In this document: positions 34,366 through 45,506 of the stretch, in pieces
Layout of the letters: every line of letters starts with the position of its first letter
Position numbering within the stretch: position 1 is the stretch's first letter
Source of the DNA: Coleophoma eucalyptorum
Lineage: Eukaryota > Ascomycota > Leotiomycetes > Helotiales > Dermateaceae
Assembly (NCBI GenBank): GCA_026120035.1
Contig: JALRME010000006.1
Coordinates: 930,001-994,000 of the forward strand
Direction of reading: 5' to 3'
Length of the DNA: 64,000 bases
Translations under genes and position numbers: made by a program
The notes under the pieces: model-generated
Databases searched by the model: none
Told to the model about the DNA's origin: nothing
What the model saw: only the letters and a program-made list of their open reading frames with translations

Positions 34366-34878
34366 ATGGCCGCCCCAAGAATCCCAAGCCACAGCCAACC
34401 ACGCCTCTACTTCGCCTACGGCTCCAACCTCTCCCTCACGCAAATGCTCTCGCCAACCACAGGCCGCTGCAAAACCGCCGCCTACCACTCCGTCGCCCTG
34501 CTCCGCAACTGGCGCTGGATCATCGGCGAGCGCGGCTACGCTAACATCATCCCCTCCGAGACGGATGAGGTGTATGGCCTCCTGTACACGCTGGAGCCGG
34601 CTGATGAGCTGGTGCTGGATCGTGCCGAGGGCGTGCCGTGGGCGTATCAGAAGGCTGTGATGCGGGTGATTAGTCTGGGGGAAGGTGGGAGGGGGATGGG
34701 GGTGGAGATGGAGGCTTTGGTTTATGTTGATGGACTGCGATTGAGCTCGGGCAGGATTTGGGATGAGTATGTCACGAGGATGAATCGTGGGATTGTGGAT
34801 GCGTTGGGGAAGGGTGTGCCGGTGGGGTATGTGGAGAAGTACTTGAGGCCTTTAGTGAAGGAGGAGGGGGAGGATTGA
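34366..34878 (+). CDS. Gamma-glutamylcyclotransferase-like protein
   Basis: A single exon of 170 codons, a normal size for the fold. The signature RLYFAYGSNLSLTQM is near the N-terminus. RWIIGERGYANIIP, EVYGLLYTLEPADELVLDRAEGVP (with the probable catalytic Glu) and a tail ending KYLRPLVKEEGED follow. It resembles the gene at 25203-26129 motif by motif but lacks the acidic insert and the N-terminal extension, so the two are probable paralogues about 8 kb apart. The likely chemistry is release of 5-oxoproline from a gamma-glutamyl substrate; substrate unknown. Confidence 0.85.
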   Translation: MAAPRIPSHSQPRLYFAYGSNLSLTQMLSPTTGRCKTAAYHSVALLRNWRWIIGERGYANIIPSETDEVYGLLYTLEPADELVLDRAEGVPWAYQKAVMRVISLGEGGRGMGVEMEALVYVDGLRLSSGRIWDEYVTRMNRGIVDALGKGVPVGYVEKYLRPLVKEEGED

Positions 34879-35501
34879 AAGATGGTAATCAGTTAAGACT
34901 TTGGATATTTGGCTTGGGTTTTAGACTGGTTGTTACTTGTTTCTTGGAAAGCAACAGGACTGACTGGTGTTGGAGACTTGGAAGGTGAGGGCTTGGGACT
35001 TAGTGGAGTTACGATGGTAGGAGGTGTGTTTGTGCTTAGATGCTCGGGTGAAGCTCTCATAATTCATGAATTTATGCGAACACTTTATATCTTCTCACCT
35101 TTGGTTCATGACTTGCTGACTCCTGCTTCCCCAGTGACTTATGGATGTCGAATAGGGGTTAACAGGGTTAAGCGAGGACTTGGTGGGTTGTAAATATAAC
35201 CTCGAGGACATGACCATTTATACATTATTATAAAGAGCAAGACGTATCATACATGATTATATCTTCGTCACTGTGACCCATAATGAATAACCATAAAATC
35301 AAACCATAGCCCCAAAGTCCAAAACCAAAAGCCTCCCAAGCTTAGAATCCAATGACCATGTAGATTTAATTGCCTACCCCACATCTCACGGCCCTACCCC
35401 ACGAAGCAAACTCTTTCTCCGAAAGCGGCTCCACAGTTGTTAAATAAGCCCAGTCCGCCAATCTGCTGATCCAAATCCTATTTATTCGACATCCTCTAAA
35501 G
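34879..35501. other. Gap before the FAD monooxygenase
   Basis: 3' UTR and promoter sequence. A 94-codon frame at 34909-35193 has no family features and is rejected as a gene. Confidence 0.5.
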
Positions 35502-37118
35502 ATGCCTTTCATAGAATCCGATCTAGCCATAACCATCATCGGAGGAGGAATCGGCGGGTTAGTCCTGGCCCTCCAACTCCACGCGGACGGCTTCAAGAAG
35601 ATTGAGATCTTCGAGGCAACGCCTGTGCTCAAGCCCATCGGGTCGGGGATCAACCTGCAGCCGTCTGCAGTTCTGGTCCTCCGAAACCTGGGCTTGCTCC
35701 CAGCACTGGAAGAGATCGGGGTCAAGACGAAAGAACTGCGGTACTACAACCGCTATGGTCACCCCGTTGTCTCAGAGCCCAGAGGAGAGGATGCAGGGTA
35801 CTTGATCCCGCAACTCTCGCTGCACCGAGGCATGTTGCATGAGTTACTTCTGAAGACCGTCCAGACTCGACTGGGCGAGCATTGCATCCATACCAACCAC
35901 GCCCTGTCTTCCTACTCGCAAACCGACTCAAGCATTACGGCTAACTTCATCTGCCGCTCCCGCTCTGGCAATGCTGAGGCAGCTCTCATCCCATCGCGGA
36001 CTTCCGACGTTCTGATTGCCGCCGACGGGATCAACTCTACTGTACGCAAGCTCCTCTACCCGGATGAAGGACCGCCAAACTTCTCAGGCAGGTTGCTCTG
36101 GCGCGGTGTCACTTTGCGGGAGAAGTCTTTCTTAACAGGTGGTTCAATGATCTGGGCTGGTCACGCGGATCAGAAATTCATTGCCTATCCTGTTGGAGGA
36201 GAGGCGCAGAAGGAGGGCAAGAGTCTCGTGAACTGGATTGCCGAGTTGAGGGTTAGAAGTGCGGATGATCCTGATACCACGCCCCCCGTTGCGGACTGGG
36301 GAAAGGTGGTTGAGAAGAGCCGCTTTGATGGGGAGTTTAAGAGCTGGACCTTTGGATTCTTGAGTATCCCTGAATTGATTGAGGAGACTGAGGAGGTCTC
36401 AGAGTATCCCATGTGGTAAGCCCTTTCTTGATCTGCGGCCAGACCCAACCGTCTGTTTGTGTAGTTGTGATCGTGTTATGCCAGAGAGATGTCAGCGTGA
36501 CTCCCAGGCCCCTTAAGTCGAGGGCAAATCCTCGTCATCCCATAGATATCCATCACTCGGCTTGAAAAACGCACACCAGCTAACTCAATCATCACAGCGA
36601 TCGAACACCGGTAGACCGCTGGAGTTTCGGACGATTAACCCTTCTGGGCGATGCTGCACATCCCCTATACCCAAGTACGTACCAATTCTACCCCTTACTT
36701 TCTCAAAACTCCTTGAGTATTACGAATATAATAAACAACCAACTAACATGACGAACCCCAAAAAGTTGGATCCAACGGCGCCTCCCAAGCAATCTTGGAT
36801 TCGATTTCACTGTCACAGTCCTTGCAAGAACACTCCACGTCCATCCCTGATGCACTCACCGCATACCAAGAAACCCGTCTCCCGCCCACGGCTAAGATCT
36901 GTTATGCAAATCGCATGAATGGACCAGACCATGTGCTGCAGCTGGTGCATGAGCGTGCGCCGGATGGGTTTGCGGATGTGGGAGATGTGATTTCGAAAGA
37001 GGAGCTGGAGGATGTGGGAAGGAAGTATAAGATCCTCGCAGGATTCGACATGGAGAGTGTTAATGTGAAGGCGAAGGAGACGGAGGGGGTTTGGAAGGGA
37101 GCGAAGAAGATGAGCTGA
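35502..37118 (+). CDS. FAD-dependent aromatic-type monooxygenase (salicylate hydroxylase-like)
   Basis: Three exons (35502-36415, 36598-36674, 36766-37118) give 447 residues. The dinucleotide fold IIGGGIGGLVLALQL is at the N-terminus, the DG motif VLIAADGINSTVRKLL is in the middle, and the GD motif LLGDAAHPLYPIGSNGASQ spans exons 2 and 3. Together these define class A flavoprotein monooxygenases, which use NAD(P)H and O2 to hydroxylate an aromatic or polyketide-type ring. The 77 nt middle exon encodes DRTPVDRWSFGRLTLLGDAAHP and would be missed by frame-only prediction. The first intron is long for this window (182 nt). Substrate is unknown; no pathway genes adjoin. Confidence 0.9.
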
Positions 37119-37289
37119 GAGGCGGACTGGGCGTATTGGGGGCGAGAGACGGGTTGGCTTTGTTTGTAGAAATGGGATCGCTGCATTATACGATCCAAAG
37201 CTACAAACAAATCCCAAGCTACTTCTCTCTCAACGTCATAACACCCCAAACTTACCTATCGCTGTAGAAGTCAAAAAACCGGACCCAGC

Positions 37290-38119
37290 CTAAAGAACGG
37301 CAGTCCTTCTTCCTCTTCCTCTTGCACCACGCAGGAAACCTGCAATTCCCGTCCCCAAAAAGCACGCAAAGCATATAAGCAACAGCACCGTCAACGCCTG
37401 GCATTCCACACATCGCAGCTCGGCACCTACGCCCGCCAAGTCACCCGTATTACAGGAACCATCGACACTGCAATTTGGAGACGAGGGAGCGACGAAGTTT
37501 TGGATGGCCTTTAGATAGATGCGATCCGAACACGACCCGATCTTGATACCGGCCGCGAATGCCTATATACCGAATCAGTAAATTGATTTACTTATCCATC
37601 CATCATAACCAACATCACCCGCGCACGCGTGCGTGTTGGTGTAAGACAAGAAACCTTGTTCCCTCTGAACTAATGTGCAAACAGGAAGAGAAGCTAAGAC
37701 AAGACATACCAATCCGGCACCCAGGGCAAAAACCGCTGCCACCCCATCTATGAGCCCAAGCATCAAAACGGGATACTCGTGCAACTTCAGCGCCAGACCT
37801 CCGACTGTCGCAGCGATAAGTCCGAAACTACCACTGAAGGCGCAGAAGCCGATGATGGGTGGATTATGCGTGTTGGGGGCATGATGCGCCTTTATCAGTG
37901 TCAGGGCGATGGCGAGGACTGCAGTCGCGATGAGGAACTGCGAGTGGATATCTTTGTTAATTGGGGGCTTGGAGAGAGAGAGAGAGAGAGAGAGAGAGGA
38001 ATGGTCCTGGAGTGAGGGTTTCTGGGGGACGGGGAGGGTTGATCTTGGTGTTAGGTGTTGAGATAAGGTCCAGGAGACAGTCGTACCTGAATCATTCGGA
38101 GGATCAATTGGATAACCAT
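37290..38119 (-). CDS. Four-helix (MARVEL-like) membrane protein, paralogue A
   Basis: Three exons (38119-38087, 37937-37710, 37562-37290) give 177 residues; the first exon is only 11 codons (MVIQLILRMIQ). Four hydrophobic stretches are visible: about 11-31, 42-62, 68-92 and 145-165. A loop carries KIGSC and further Cys between helices 3 and 4, and the tail is basic (GRGRRTAVL). This matches the layout of small fungal MARVEL-domain or related tetraspan proteins; function unknown. The first intron contains a (GA)n microsatellite. Intron positions match those of the next gene upstream (38989-39640), so the two are tandem paralogues. The ATG was chosen because it alone gives an open first exon ending at a good donor. 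Confidence 0.8.
37972..37998. repeat. (GA)n microsatellite inside intron 1 of paralogue A
   Basis: About 13 GA units in a row on the + strand, read as (TC)n on the coding strand of the gene. It lies within the 149 nt intron 37938-38086, near its acceptor, where it may serve as a polypyrimidine tract. Confidence 0.9.
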
Positions 38120-38988
38120 CTTGGATATTGGATATGATATGTAAGGTTTTGCCCAACAAGCAGCGAGATGGGAGATCTTAAGACCCGTTACAATTTCAAA
38201 GCTGCACTTTGTCGCGATACCAACAACACTACGGGTCGTGATAGGGATATAATCGGGATATCTCTCGAGACGTGTGCGCCTTATCTGAAAGGGACAAGTC
38301 TTGATCCTGATGTCGTGCCGTGTTATGCAGCAGCTCTCGCGGCCGGATTGGGCAAGAACAGTTGAGATAGTACCTGACTAGATCGAAGGTGGCGGTGGGT
38401 TCTATACGAAGCCCTGGAGACTTCGAGGCACGGGGCTTTTCCTTGGGAAACTTGATACGCGATCAACGAAGGGCCATCCTCAATGACTTTCTGCTCAATT
38501 GGCCTGATGTTGTTGATTTGGAAGCTGTGCTTGTTGAGGGTGGTTACCAATAGATGAGTGGACGATGCAGGCTGCTCGCTAAAATCTGCATGCAACTCAC
38601 ACAGCCATTGGAGAGAAACAGCTCGCGTAAAAGTTAGATCACTTCCTCTACTGGACTGGCACCACTGGCACGACTGGGACTGGATGGTTTGAGGCTCGAG
38701 TAAAGTGAGGGCATTGTTTCATTAATGTGGTAGGTAGAGTCCAAAGTCAAGATGCGGCCACTGACTTATAATGGCCGCCTAGATAAAGTTCATCATACCG
38801 CTGTTTTCATTTAAATTCCTCCCAGCTCTTAGCGCTCAACCTTTCAGGCTCAAGTGCATGTGGACAAAGTATAGATACGCCTTCTCCCTATTGATCAACC
38901 TATCACTGCCGAACATGCACGGCATGGCTTCCCCCGGGCTTCAGGATCAGCCATGCCATAACCGCATTCATCCCGTCAAGAACTTAAC
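38120..38988. other. Gap between the two membrane paralogues
   Basis: The promoter of paralogue A and 3' region of paralogue B. No other coding feature; a 90-codon minus-strand frame at 38323-38595 lacks motifs. Confidence 0.5.
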
Positions 38989-39640
38989 TTAAACGACTGA
39001 TGCATGACCTCTAGAGGGCCGGCCACCCGTGAGGCCTAGCGCTGCCGTGGCCACTAAACAGGCGAAGAGGAACCAGAGGAAAGCCGTATCAGCTTGTGCC
39101 ATCCTGCATCGTGACTCCAGTAGTTTGATGTAATCCGCGGCCTTCATAACCTGATACTGATGCAGTCGGAGTCTGAAGAGCTGGCGACTTCCAACATATA
39201 ACGGGTTGGTACAGCTGCCAACCTTGGCGGAGACGGCAAAAGTCTAAAAAGGCAGGTTAGTTAATACGGTGGCAATATGGTAAGATACGCCTTGCGGCGA
39301 GGTTGGAAACCTACGATTCCGCCCGCGAGAATAATCAAAGCTGCGAGGCCATCGATCACGCTCATGACCATGCCCTGGAGAGAGTTTAAGAATGTAGCTG
39401 AAATGCCGATAAAGCTGACGAGTAGTCCCAGTGCGCCGCAGAAGGCACCGTAACGGAGTTGTGCCCCAGCATTTCCGTAGCCGTAGTCATGAGCGAGGTA
39501 TATTGAGAGCCCGAGGACTATACCACTGAAGATGAGCTGTAAGAGGAGGTCGGTTAGTTGCCAGCCCTTAGGTATAAGTATGGATGCCTCAATGAAGCCC
39601 GACCTACCTGCACTGCTCGAAGAGCTACAGTGAGACCCAT
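38989..39640 (-). CDS. Four-helix (MARVEL-like) membrane protein, paralogue B
   Basis: Three exons (39640-39608, 39536-39315, 39243-38989) give 169 residues. Exon 1 is 11 codons (MGLTVALRAVQ), exon 2 is 74 codons ending LIILAGGI, and exon 3 starts TFAVSAKVGSC. Paralogue A has the same plan: 11 codons, 76 codons, then AFAAGIKIGSC. Four hydrophobic segments are predicted at about 12-30, 41-62, 68-90 and 136-156. It ends with LTGGRPSRGHASVV. The exon lengths, phase 0 introns and shared (K)(I/V)GSC motif support common origin. No long open frame reveals this gene without splicing. Function unknown; a membrane-organising role is only a family-level guess. Confidence 0.78.
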
Positions 39641-41420
39641 GTTTGCAAAATAAGCAAAATATTGAAAATGGGTGTTTTGCTATTTTGAAGGAGTAAGATT
39701 TGGGTGGAAGTCGCTTGGGAAGAATATGATATCAGAAAGCAGCAGCACCGAACAAGCTCCAGGATTATATACATCAGAATGGAGCGCAACCATTTCCAAC
39801 ATCAGAAGACCATGAGTCAAATACCGCATGTATGCCTAAAACAGCACATAAGAAAGCAACACAAGTAGGATCCACCGATGCCATCTTGACTCCCAGCACT
39901 CACTCGGGTGAAGAAACACGAACAAATCGCTTGATATGATTCGAGGCGAGCTAAGTCTTGCGGCGAGAAAAATGCATGCTTGCGGCACGGCGGGGGATCG
40001 AAAGGAGTCAAAGGCTGGAATATCGTTTGGATGTCGAGCAGGCTTGCAAGCTGCCGGCCGAAACTTATTTGGATGTAGGGCTCTATTTCCTAATCAAGCC
40101 CTCTCCGTCGCGTTGGAGGCCAAACTTCGGGTGGGACTTGGCTCTTCGGTCGCGGTGTGCCTGCTTTCACCGCAGCGGCAGCCTGGCGACGCACGGAGAC
40201 ATGTCCAAGAACACCCGCCAACCCTGTGCCCCGTGACCTATTACCCTGCGAGAATAGCGTCACTTTGTACCTCCGGTTGACTGGAACTCTGTCATACCAT
40301 TTGAAAGGTGTAAGTAAAAAGGGCTTAAATCAAATCATCATGTAATGCTCAATGAACTTGACGTCCCTGTTTTTCTTTTCTCGTATGGTTTACATTTGTC
40401 GTCGGTAGTTTTTAGACCACTAACTCAACCTGAACAAAAAGAGATATCCTTTACTGGCAATGGCTCTCAGTGTAAACAAGGTGGCAAGTCTTTGTTAAGT
40501 CTAACTAGACTAGAATGGATTTCAATAAACGCTAACCTGCCCTGACGCCGCTCTATATAAAAGGAAGTAGAGTAAAATGTTGAGGATAAAACTCAAATCG
40601 GAACTGAAGTGAATATTACCTTTCCACAAGAAAAAGGTTCATACAAGGGGTCTTGTTTTGCCAAGGATGCTCGAGATTTTTCATCAGTCATCAATCGTGT
40701 TTAGATCAAGCAAAGGAATCTCATCGGTGGTAGGCAGTTGATGGGAAGCAGTAGACACGCGGCGAGATCCTGTGCCATTTTGCGGTAAGCAATTCGAGCA
40801 AAATATAAGTCTTGATCGTCATGGTTAGGATGACGGAAAAGGGAATAAGGGGGGCTGGAAAGAGAACCTCAAGATCTTAAAATCACTTTTGGGCTTAACA
40901 AAAGATATGTCCAAAGTTTGTTTACCCAGCATCTTGACAAAGCTCTTTCTACAAAGACAAGAAGACGGGGACCGCCAGACCAAAGACGGTTACCGGAAGT
41001 GAATTTTAAGTAGAAATCTTTGCCATTCTATGGCACGAATGGTAAAGTTGTTAGTTAGTCGGAAGAATATATTCCATCTTCGTTGCGAGCCAACTTAGTC
41101 AAAACCTCCTTGCCTGGAAAAGCGAGACGCAGCCTGACGTAGGAATGATGCCAGCCCCATGGCGGGTGAGTTTCTACTGTAACTTTATCCAGGATATCTG
41201 AAGCGCAAGGAGAAGGTATAGTCTCCCCACAGAGTTTTGAATTGCATGTTGTTGTCATCCGTAGGATGGATCAAAAGCCCGAAGCAATTGCAAGTAGGAT
41301 CTGATAAGGATTGTGGAAGAAAGAGTGCTTGCCTTAGTCATCCAAACCCTACCTCGGCGCGCTGCACCACTCTACTCACTTCCCATTCCCCAAGCTTGGG
41401 ATGAAGATAATGCTTCCCCG
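39641..41420. other. 1.8 kb gap between paralogue B and UREF
   Basis: No gene supported. A good TATA-like TATATAAAAG lies at 40553-40562, but no coding frame follows. Frames at 39936-40280 and 40345-40545 are without motifs. Confidence 0.5.
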
Positions 41421-41424
41421 ATGA
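41401..41424 (+). promoter_or_regulatory. 7-codon uORF overlapping the UREF start (ATGA)
   Basis: ATG at 41401 opens seven codons and stops with TGA at 41422-41424. The UREF ATG occupies 41421-41423, so start and stop share ATGA. It matters only if the transcript begins upstream of 41401. Confidence 0.45.
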
Positions 41425-42358
41425 CCAACGAAGCCGACTGTTCGCAGTCGCAAGCCATTGAAAATGAGATAGCAGATCTGGAACAGCGCCTCAGAGCTGC
41501 CAAAGAGCGACTGAGTGAAGCTGTCACGGCACCAACCCCACCAACGGAGCTCCCCCGCGATGGTAAAGTCACTTCAATCCTCAAAGCTGCTCAATTCCTC
41601 CTACTTACGAAGATGAAGACACGCTCAAGCCTACCTCAACACACTTCCTGTTTCTCCTCTCCGACTCCGCCCTTCCTTTAGGCTCCTTCGCATTCAGCAG
41701 TGGATTAGAATCCTATCTTGCGCACAGCCGGCCCAATTCCTCATTTCCTTCTTTTCTCACCTACTCGCTCTCTTCATACGCGTCATCGACGCTCCCCTTC
41801 GTCCTCGCCGCTTATCGCAACCCAGAGAAGCTCGCAGAGCTCGACGATACGCTCGATGCCTCCATTATGTGCACCGTAGGCCGCCGTGCCTCAGTGGCGC
41901 AAGGCAGAGCACTGCTGTCCATCTGGGAGCGGTCATTTAGCGGTGCTGTATTGAGCAGTCCAGAGCGCCGCGCAGCTATAAGTACGCTGAAGGAGTTCGC
42001 GCTGCTCCTCCGCGGCACTTCTTCTACCGCGACTGGAGAATTACCAGCGGCATCAGCGCATCTTGGGCCGCTGTTTGGCGCCATTGCATTCATTGTAGGC
42101 CTTGGGCTGCAGGAGACGGCGTATGTGTTTATGCTCAGCCATGTCAAGGCGCTGTTATCGGCGGCGGTAAGGGCGAGTATGTTCGGACCATACCACGCGC
42201 AGAAGGTCCTGGCGAGTATGGAGGTGCAAGAGGGGATCCAGGAGGTAATAAAGAGAGAGTGGGAAACGAGGGTAGAGGATGCGGGGCAGAGCGTTCCAGT
42301 GATGGACTTGTGGGTGGGGAGACATGAGATGTTGTATTCTAGGATTTTCAATAGTTGA
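41421..42358 (+). CDS. UREF: Urease accessory protein UreF
   Basis: Two exons (41421-41562, 41613-42358) give 295 residues. The start is a coiled-coil-like helix (EIADLEQRLRAAKERLSEA) typical of fungal UreF. The family signature FLFLLSDSALPLGSFAFSSG follows, then LESYLAH and an all-helical body. Only an acceptor ending AAG at 41612 joins the frames; the 50 nt intron is otherwise typical. UreF works with UreD/H and UreG to load nickel into apo-urease in the cytosol, so the fungus should use urea. No other urease gene is in the window. A small uORF overlaps the start codon. Confidence 0.92.
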
Positions 42359-42932
42359 AATTGCTAAACGAAGAACATGCGATGTGAGGCGTGGAGAGTA
42401 GCGTTGAAAGACAAAGCATATATTCAGATTTCCTCAGGTAAGAATGGACCGTAGAAGAAGGATGGCGGAGAACTTCGATGCTTGGAAAATTTGTATGAAG
42501 TTCACGTCAAAGGGGTAGGAAACATGAATTGAAAAGTAAATGATCTTGCGCAAACTTGAATTTAACGCCATCGGATCTGCCCATAGCAGTGCTAAGAAGA
42601 CTGCGACAAGTCTTGTCTTCCAAGCAGGAGTAAAAAGTCGATGGTGCTAGTTACAGGCCCAGTGAATATTCTCCGGAACGCCACCCATGACCAATCCTCG
42701 CAGCTCAAAAAAAAGAAAAAGAAAATGATGTCGCAAGGAGAGCTGCATGATTGAGACTACCAGCATCAGCTGATGCAAATAAACCAAGTCCACCATCAAG
42801 CAAACACCGTCATAAATATGTGCACTATTCTGAGAAGTTGACTTTTCAACGATCTTCGAGCAGAGAATGTGTCAAGCCGAGGTTCAAGACATGTCTGGCC
42901 ACATCGTCATGAGCCATCTTTCCTCTATCCAT
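42359..42932. other. Convergent gap between UREF and SKP1
   Basis: Two 3' UTRs facing each other; an A-rich stretch lies near 42708-42725. No gene. Confidence 0.5.
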
Positions 42933-43607
42933 TTAACGATCCTCAGCCCACTCGTTCTCCCGACGGATTTGCTCCTCCTCTTCAGGAGTGAAGTCGTTGG
43001 TGATGTTGAAGGTCTTTCGGATCTCCTCAGGAGACTTGCCCTTGATCATGTTGGCGACGGTCTTGCATCCGACGTCAAGGAGGGGCTTGATGTCAAGATA
43101 GTTAGAGGCCTACGTAAAGGTTAGCCTCCTATGCGTCAAGGACACGAGTAGTACATACGAGGATGATCTCAAAGAGCATCTCCTGATCAACTTGCATGAA
43201 CTTCTGGTCCCACTCCTCAATGTCGGTGGTCTTCTTGCGAGAGTCGGAATCATCATCTTGAGAGGTAGGGGGGTCGGCCTTGTGGTGTTCGCACCACTCG
43301 ATAACCTTCTTAAGGACGGACTCGTTGACCTGCACGAACGTGGTGTGAGAAGCTTGCCCTAACGATCTAACGAAAGCGAGGACGTACGTTAGGGATGGGA
43401 ACCTCAGTCTCAAGAGCGGTGTCTCCAAGATCCTCGAGCATATTCTTGATAAGCATGGAGCGCTCAGCGACGAGTCGATCTAGAATCCAGGCAAGTTAGT
43501 AGATGTTGGATCGAAAACGATGGCGGGGCGCGGGGTACCATACCGACGGTGATGGTCACATTGTCGTTGCTGACGAGGGTGATCTTTTGGTGGGCGACGT
43601 CAGACAT
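42933..43607 (-). CDS. SKP1: SCF ubiquitin ligase adaptor SKP1
   Basis: Four exons (43607-43544, 43479-43388, 43329-43159, 43109-42933) give 167 residues. The BTB/POZ-like N-terminus begins [38 protein letters not shown] and an acidic [10 protein letters not shown] insert follow. The C-terminal dimerisation/F-box-binding part contains [40 protein letters not shown] and the terminal NEWAEDR. SKP1 joins F-box proteins to cullin-1 in SCF ligases and is also found at kinetochores. Three introns are the family norm in filamentous fungi. Frame-only reading shows fragments; splicing gives the complete protein. Confidence 0.97.
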
Positions 43608-45506
43608 GATGACGGTAGGAATCAGATGGTAAAAGGGAGAAGATAGATCAAAATTGGAGACGTATTGGTGGTGGATTGTGAGGTTGAAGTTGCGCTGCAG
43701 GTGTGTCGAAGACAAAGAAGTTGAGGTGAGGTGAGTCTATCTTTCAATACCTCCATCATATCCATTTGGGCCGGTTCGTTAGCGCGAGGCTAATGAGACG
43801 CTAAGCCGACGACGACAGGGTGACAGCATTCAAGCTCAAGGCACCATAGGAAATCCAATAAAGCATTGCCAGTGAACGAATGCAACCTAGCAGGCAGGCA
43901 GGCAGGTTATCAGGCAGGCATGACGTGAAGGCACGTGTACGGTATCTGTAATTCACTTTTTTTCGCCAAACCTTGACTGCTCTTGATTTGATGACTGAGG
44001 AAGACCGAAGCTAGGTCCTTTCGAGCTGGTTCGTCAATTCATCGTGTATTGTCCAGCTGGCTACCTGCCTTATTGACCACTGCGATCCTTATCCGTATCC
44101 CTACAGACAGCCGCACCGCTTCAATGCCTGCTTTTCATCACGTAGTGAGCACCTTGTAGGTCCTTAGCGTGGGTATGCTCAGCTTTGACATGATCCATAG
44201 AGAGGCACGCATTTCCATCAGGCCAAGGGTAGGGTGTCGTGCAGCAGTTTGTCCGTGTTTTCTCGACCTTATATTTTATTTTCTGTGTAATTTTTATTTC
44301 CTTTTGAATTTACCCAGGTCAATCCCGGAACCTTTTCCATTGCAGCGACGAGTTTTGTGCAATACTTCCTGTAGGACCTGATGTGTGATATCTCATTATT
44401 GATGCTCGGTCCACTCAACTTTAGAAATCGGTGTTGTGACAGAAGCAGAAGCCGAAGCAGAAGTTTGTCTGAACGCTCAGACAGACCAGACTGGCTCTAC
44501 TGTATCGCCCTCCGCCGACACGCTTCTGCTCTGCCTTTTGCATAACCAACTGAGGCGAACAGGGTTGAAGCACCTCGGGACCTTCGGGACCAAAGACAAC
44601 CATATCTTCCGCAATTCGGCCCAGGGTCCGTTCTCGGGAAAGGAATATGGTATATCCGACCAGAGGTCTGGAAGAATGCTATGACCCTCCGTGACCTCCC
44701 ATGGCCTCCATGGGCCTCCATGACCGTCCAAGCTCGCGCGAGGCTGGCGAGGTCGCGTCGTCGCGACTGTCAAATCCTCGCTCGCTCCGTACCGTCCGTA
44801 CCGTGCATCTATTTCCCCCTTTCCGTTCCCTGCTTGTCTCCTGATATTAAGGGTCCGACCAGCACCAGCATCAGCAATCCAAGTACTGTACAACTGTACA
44901 TTGTCCTTTATGCGTTACTGGTCACGATGCAGGTACGACGACGTACAGCTGTGGCAGTGGTGGTAGTGGTGGTACCCATTACCAAGGACCCAGCCAACCG
45001 TTACTGTCTCACGGCGACACATGATCCAGAAGCGTGGCCGAGACAAGAAGAGATATCTGTTGAGGTCTCACCCCACCAGTGCCATGCCGCATGATCGATA
45101 ACCTTCTGCTTCCCCAGTGACCGTAATGGCATGTACCAATAGACATGATGTGTAGAGTAGGGAAACAAAACAAACCCAACCACAACAAAGCCTAGAAGCA
45201 TCGCTGTCAAAAGTTAAAGAGTGACCATGTCGATCCTAGATGGATGTGATGTGCTGCCGGTGACATTTCCACCAAGCTGACCCCTGCAAAGTCAAACGCG
45301 ACCCGGAATCGTTGTCGCAACAGGAAAAGTCCCACCGTTTTGATGCGATACTGTGATGATCTGACTTGTTTCTCTCTCTCCTGTTCTATTTTCTATTTAC
45401 TTCTCACCAATGCGCTCGACTCTACTACATCCCCTTTATCTTCTCGCCTTCTGATGCTTCCTACCACTGCTCCCTTCCAATGCCCTAGCTTATACCATCA
45501 ACCATT
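43608..45506. other. 1.9 kb divergent gap between SKP1 and SMP3
   Basis: Promoter-type sequence. It holds tandem CAGG units around 43890-43920, a direct repeat of CCTCCATGG-like words near 44700-44722 and a G/C-rich patch at 44720-44770. A 137-codon frame at 44681-45094 is Arg/Val-rich and unconvincing. No RNA gene recognised. Confidence 0.5.
43891..43919. repeat. Short CAGG tandem array
   Basis: CAGG units repeated about four times, then a spacer TTAT and two further units. A small imperfect microsatellite in the SKP1/SMP3 gap. Confidence 0.75.

Noticed and set aside
44681..45094. 137-codon frame upstream of SMP3
   Set aside because: Arg-rich start and a Val run suggest chance opening in GC-rich promoter DNA.
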